Assembly (NCBI RefSeq): GCF_937999985.1
Contig: NZ_CALLDG010000167.1
Span: 1-6,404 of the forward strand
Length of the DNA: 6,404 bases
Direction: 5' to 3'
Origin: an uncultured Corynebacterium sp.
GTDB lineage: Bacteria > Actinomycetota > Actinomycetes > Mycobacteriales > Mycobacteriaceae
Shown: positions 5,837 to 6,404 of the stretch, one piece after another
How the letters are laid out: each line of letters opens with the position of its first letter
Position numbering within the stretch: the first letter of the stretch is position 1
Program-made: the position numbers and the translations under genes
Notes under the pieces: generated by a model
The model's database searches: none
Seen by the model: only the letters and a program-made list of their open reading frames with translations
What the model was told of the DNA's origin: nothing

Positions 5837-6404
5837 TTATTCGGATTCGTCCGATTTGCTCGGATCGAACCTCACGGAGTCGACGATCGCCTCGATCTCA
5901 TCGTCTGACAGGGTGAGCGCCAAGATCTCTACCCCAGCGGCTCCACCGTCACCAGCAGAGACGAACACCCACGCGCCGTGCAGAGTCTTGCCGGATTTTT
6001 CATTCGTTGTCCATGTGGTCAGTTTGGCTTCGTCAGCGTTTTCGATATCCAGGTCGCGGGACTCACCTAATTCGAACTCTTTTCCGTGTGTGGTTCGGAA
6101 CTGGGCGTTCACTTCGAAATACCCCATCGTTGCGGTTGCCGTGGGACCTTGCCCCTGGTCAGAACTCAGACGAATCACGTCCGTTGGTTCTTTGTCGGCC
6201 TCTTCGTCCGCGTTAGACCACGAGGTGGTGAAACCATTTTTTGTCGGTTTGAAGTCCTCGGTCTCTACCCAATCTTCTGGAACCTCGAGGGAAATCCGTC
6301 CCTCCTCGACGCGCTGCATTCCGTCGGCCGCGGATTTGCCTGAATTCTCAGCCTGATCCGACTCCTCAGAGGTAACAAGGCTGCACGACCCCAGCAAGGC
6401 AACT
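5837..6404 (-). CDS. Putative secreted lipoprotein, N-terminus outside window
   Basis: The frame is open from the right edge to TAA at 5837-5839, so the true start lies beyond 6404. The visible part begins VALLGSC, the end of a type II signal peptide. The lipobox is LGSC, with the lipidated cysteine encoded at 6383-6385. The mature part is about 182 residues. It begins with a Ser/Glu/Asp-rich linker of some 30 residues, typical of a tether from the membrane. A globular region follows, starting near GRISLEVPEDW and ending AIVDSVRFD, with an acidic tail. This start and end pattern resembles small actinobacterial lipoproteins with a PsbP/Mog1-like fold, such as LpqN-type or DUF1795-type proteins. 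That assignment is tentative and no function can be given. It converges on the tRNA-Arg gene. Confidence 0.8.
   Translation of the reverse strand, partial: VALLGSCSLVTSEESDQAENSGKSAADGMQRVEEGRISLEVPEDWVETEDFKPTKNGFTTSWSNADEEADKEPTDVIRLSSDQGQGPTATATMGYFEVNAQFRTTHGKEFELGESRDLDIENADEAKLTTWTTNEKSGKTLHGAWVFVSAGDGGAAGVEILALTLSDDEIEAIVDSVRFDPSKSDESE
5841..5854 (+). terminator. Weak candidate terminator for tRNA-Arg
   Basis: TCGGA-TTCG-TCCGA forms a perfect 5-bp stem with a four-base loop, starting 12 bases after the tRNA 3' end. It lies inside the last codons of the convergent lipoprotein gene. Only TTT follows on the plus strand, so termination would be weak. A T-rich stretch, TTGTTTTAT at 5832-5840, lies just before it. 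Confidence 0.3.

Noticed and set aside
5832..6356. A 174-codon plus-strand frame opposite the lipoprotein gene
   Set aside because: Its start lies directly after the tRNA and it has no Shine-Dalgarno. Its Ser-rich translation is the reverse of the acidic lipoprotein, which has a proper lipobox.
5837..6397. TTG at 6395-6397 as the start of the lipoprotein gene
   Set aside because: The frame stays open to the window edge, and the residues at this point (VALLGSC) are the end of a signal peptide, so the real start must be further upstream.

Overview
The window is a stretch of core chromosome from a high-GC actinobacterium, most likely a Corynebacterium. Hom, LysA and ArgS resemble the C. glutamicum proteins as I remember them almost along their whole length. 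TTG/GTG starts and a tRNA without an encoded CCA end fit this. There is no sign of a phage, plasmid, insertion sequence, CRISPR array or defence system.

Layout, right to left, because every protein gene is on the minus strand: a partial lipoprotein gene enters at the right edge (6404-5837). A plus-strand tRNA-Arg(CCG) lies at 5756-5828. A 115-127 bp divergent promoter region follows. Then come argS (5628 or 5640 down to 3958), lysA (3887-2475), hom (2338-1013) and the start of thrC (956 to the left edge, where it is cut off). Gaps are 70 bp (argS-lysA), 136 bp (lysA-hom) and 56 bp (hom-thrC). I see no convincing intrinsic terminator between them, so partial co-transcription is likely. hom also appears to have its own promoter in the 136 bp gap.

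The genes form an aspartate-family block. LysA makes lysine from meso-diaminopimelate. Hom takes aspartate semialdehyde to homoserine, the branch point to threonine and methionine. ThrC makes threonine from phosphohomoserine. ArgS charges tRNA-Arg, and one of its substrates, the CGG-reading tRNA-Arg, is encoded divergently beside it.

The points most worth a second look are regulatory or organisational. There is a near-perfect McbR-type operator (TAGAC-N6-GTCCA) over the predicted hom promoter, and a perfectly duplicated Shine-Dalgarno block before hom. thrC is of the shorter mycobacterial type and sits directly after hom, unlike C. glutamicum. The argS start may be leaderless. The argS/tRNA-Arg control region carries repeated GCAGTG words. 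I did not find a previously undescribed system; most of the window is ordinary housekeeping sequence.
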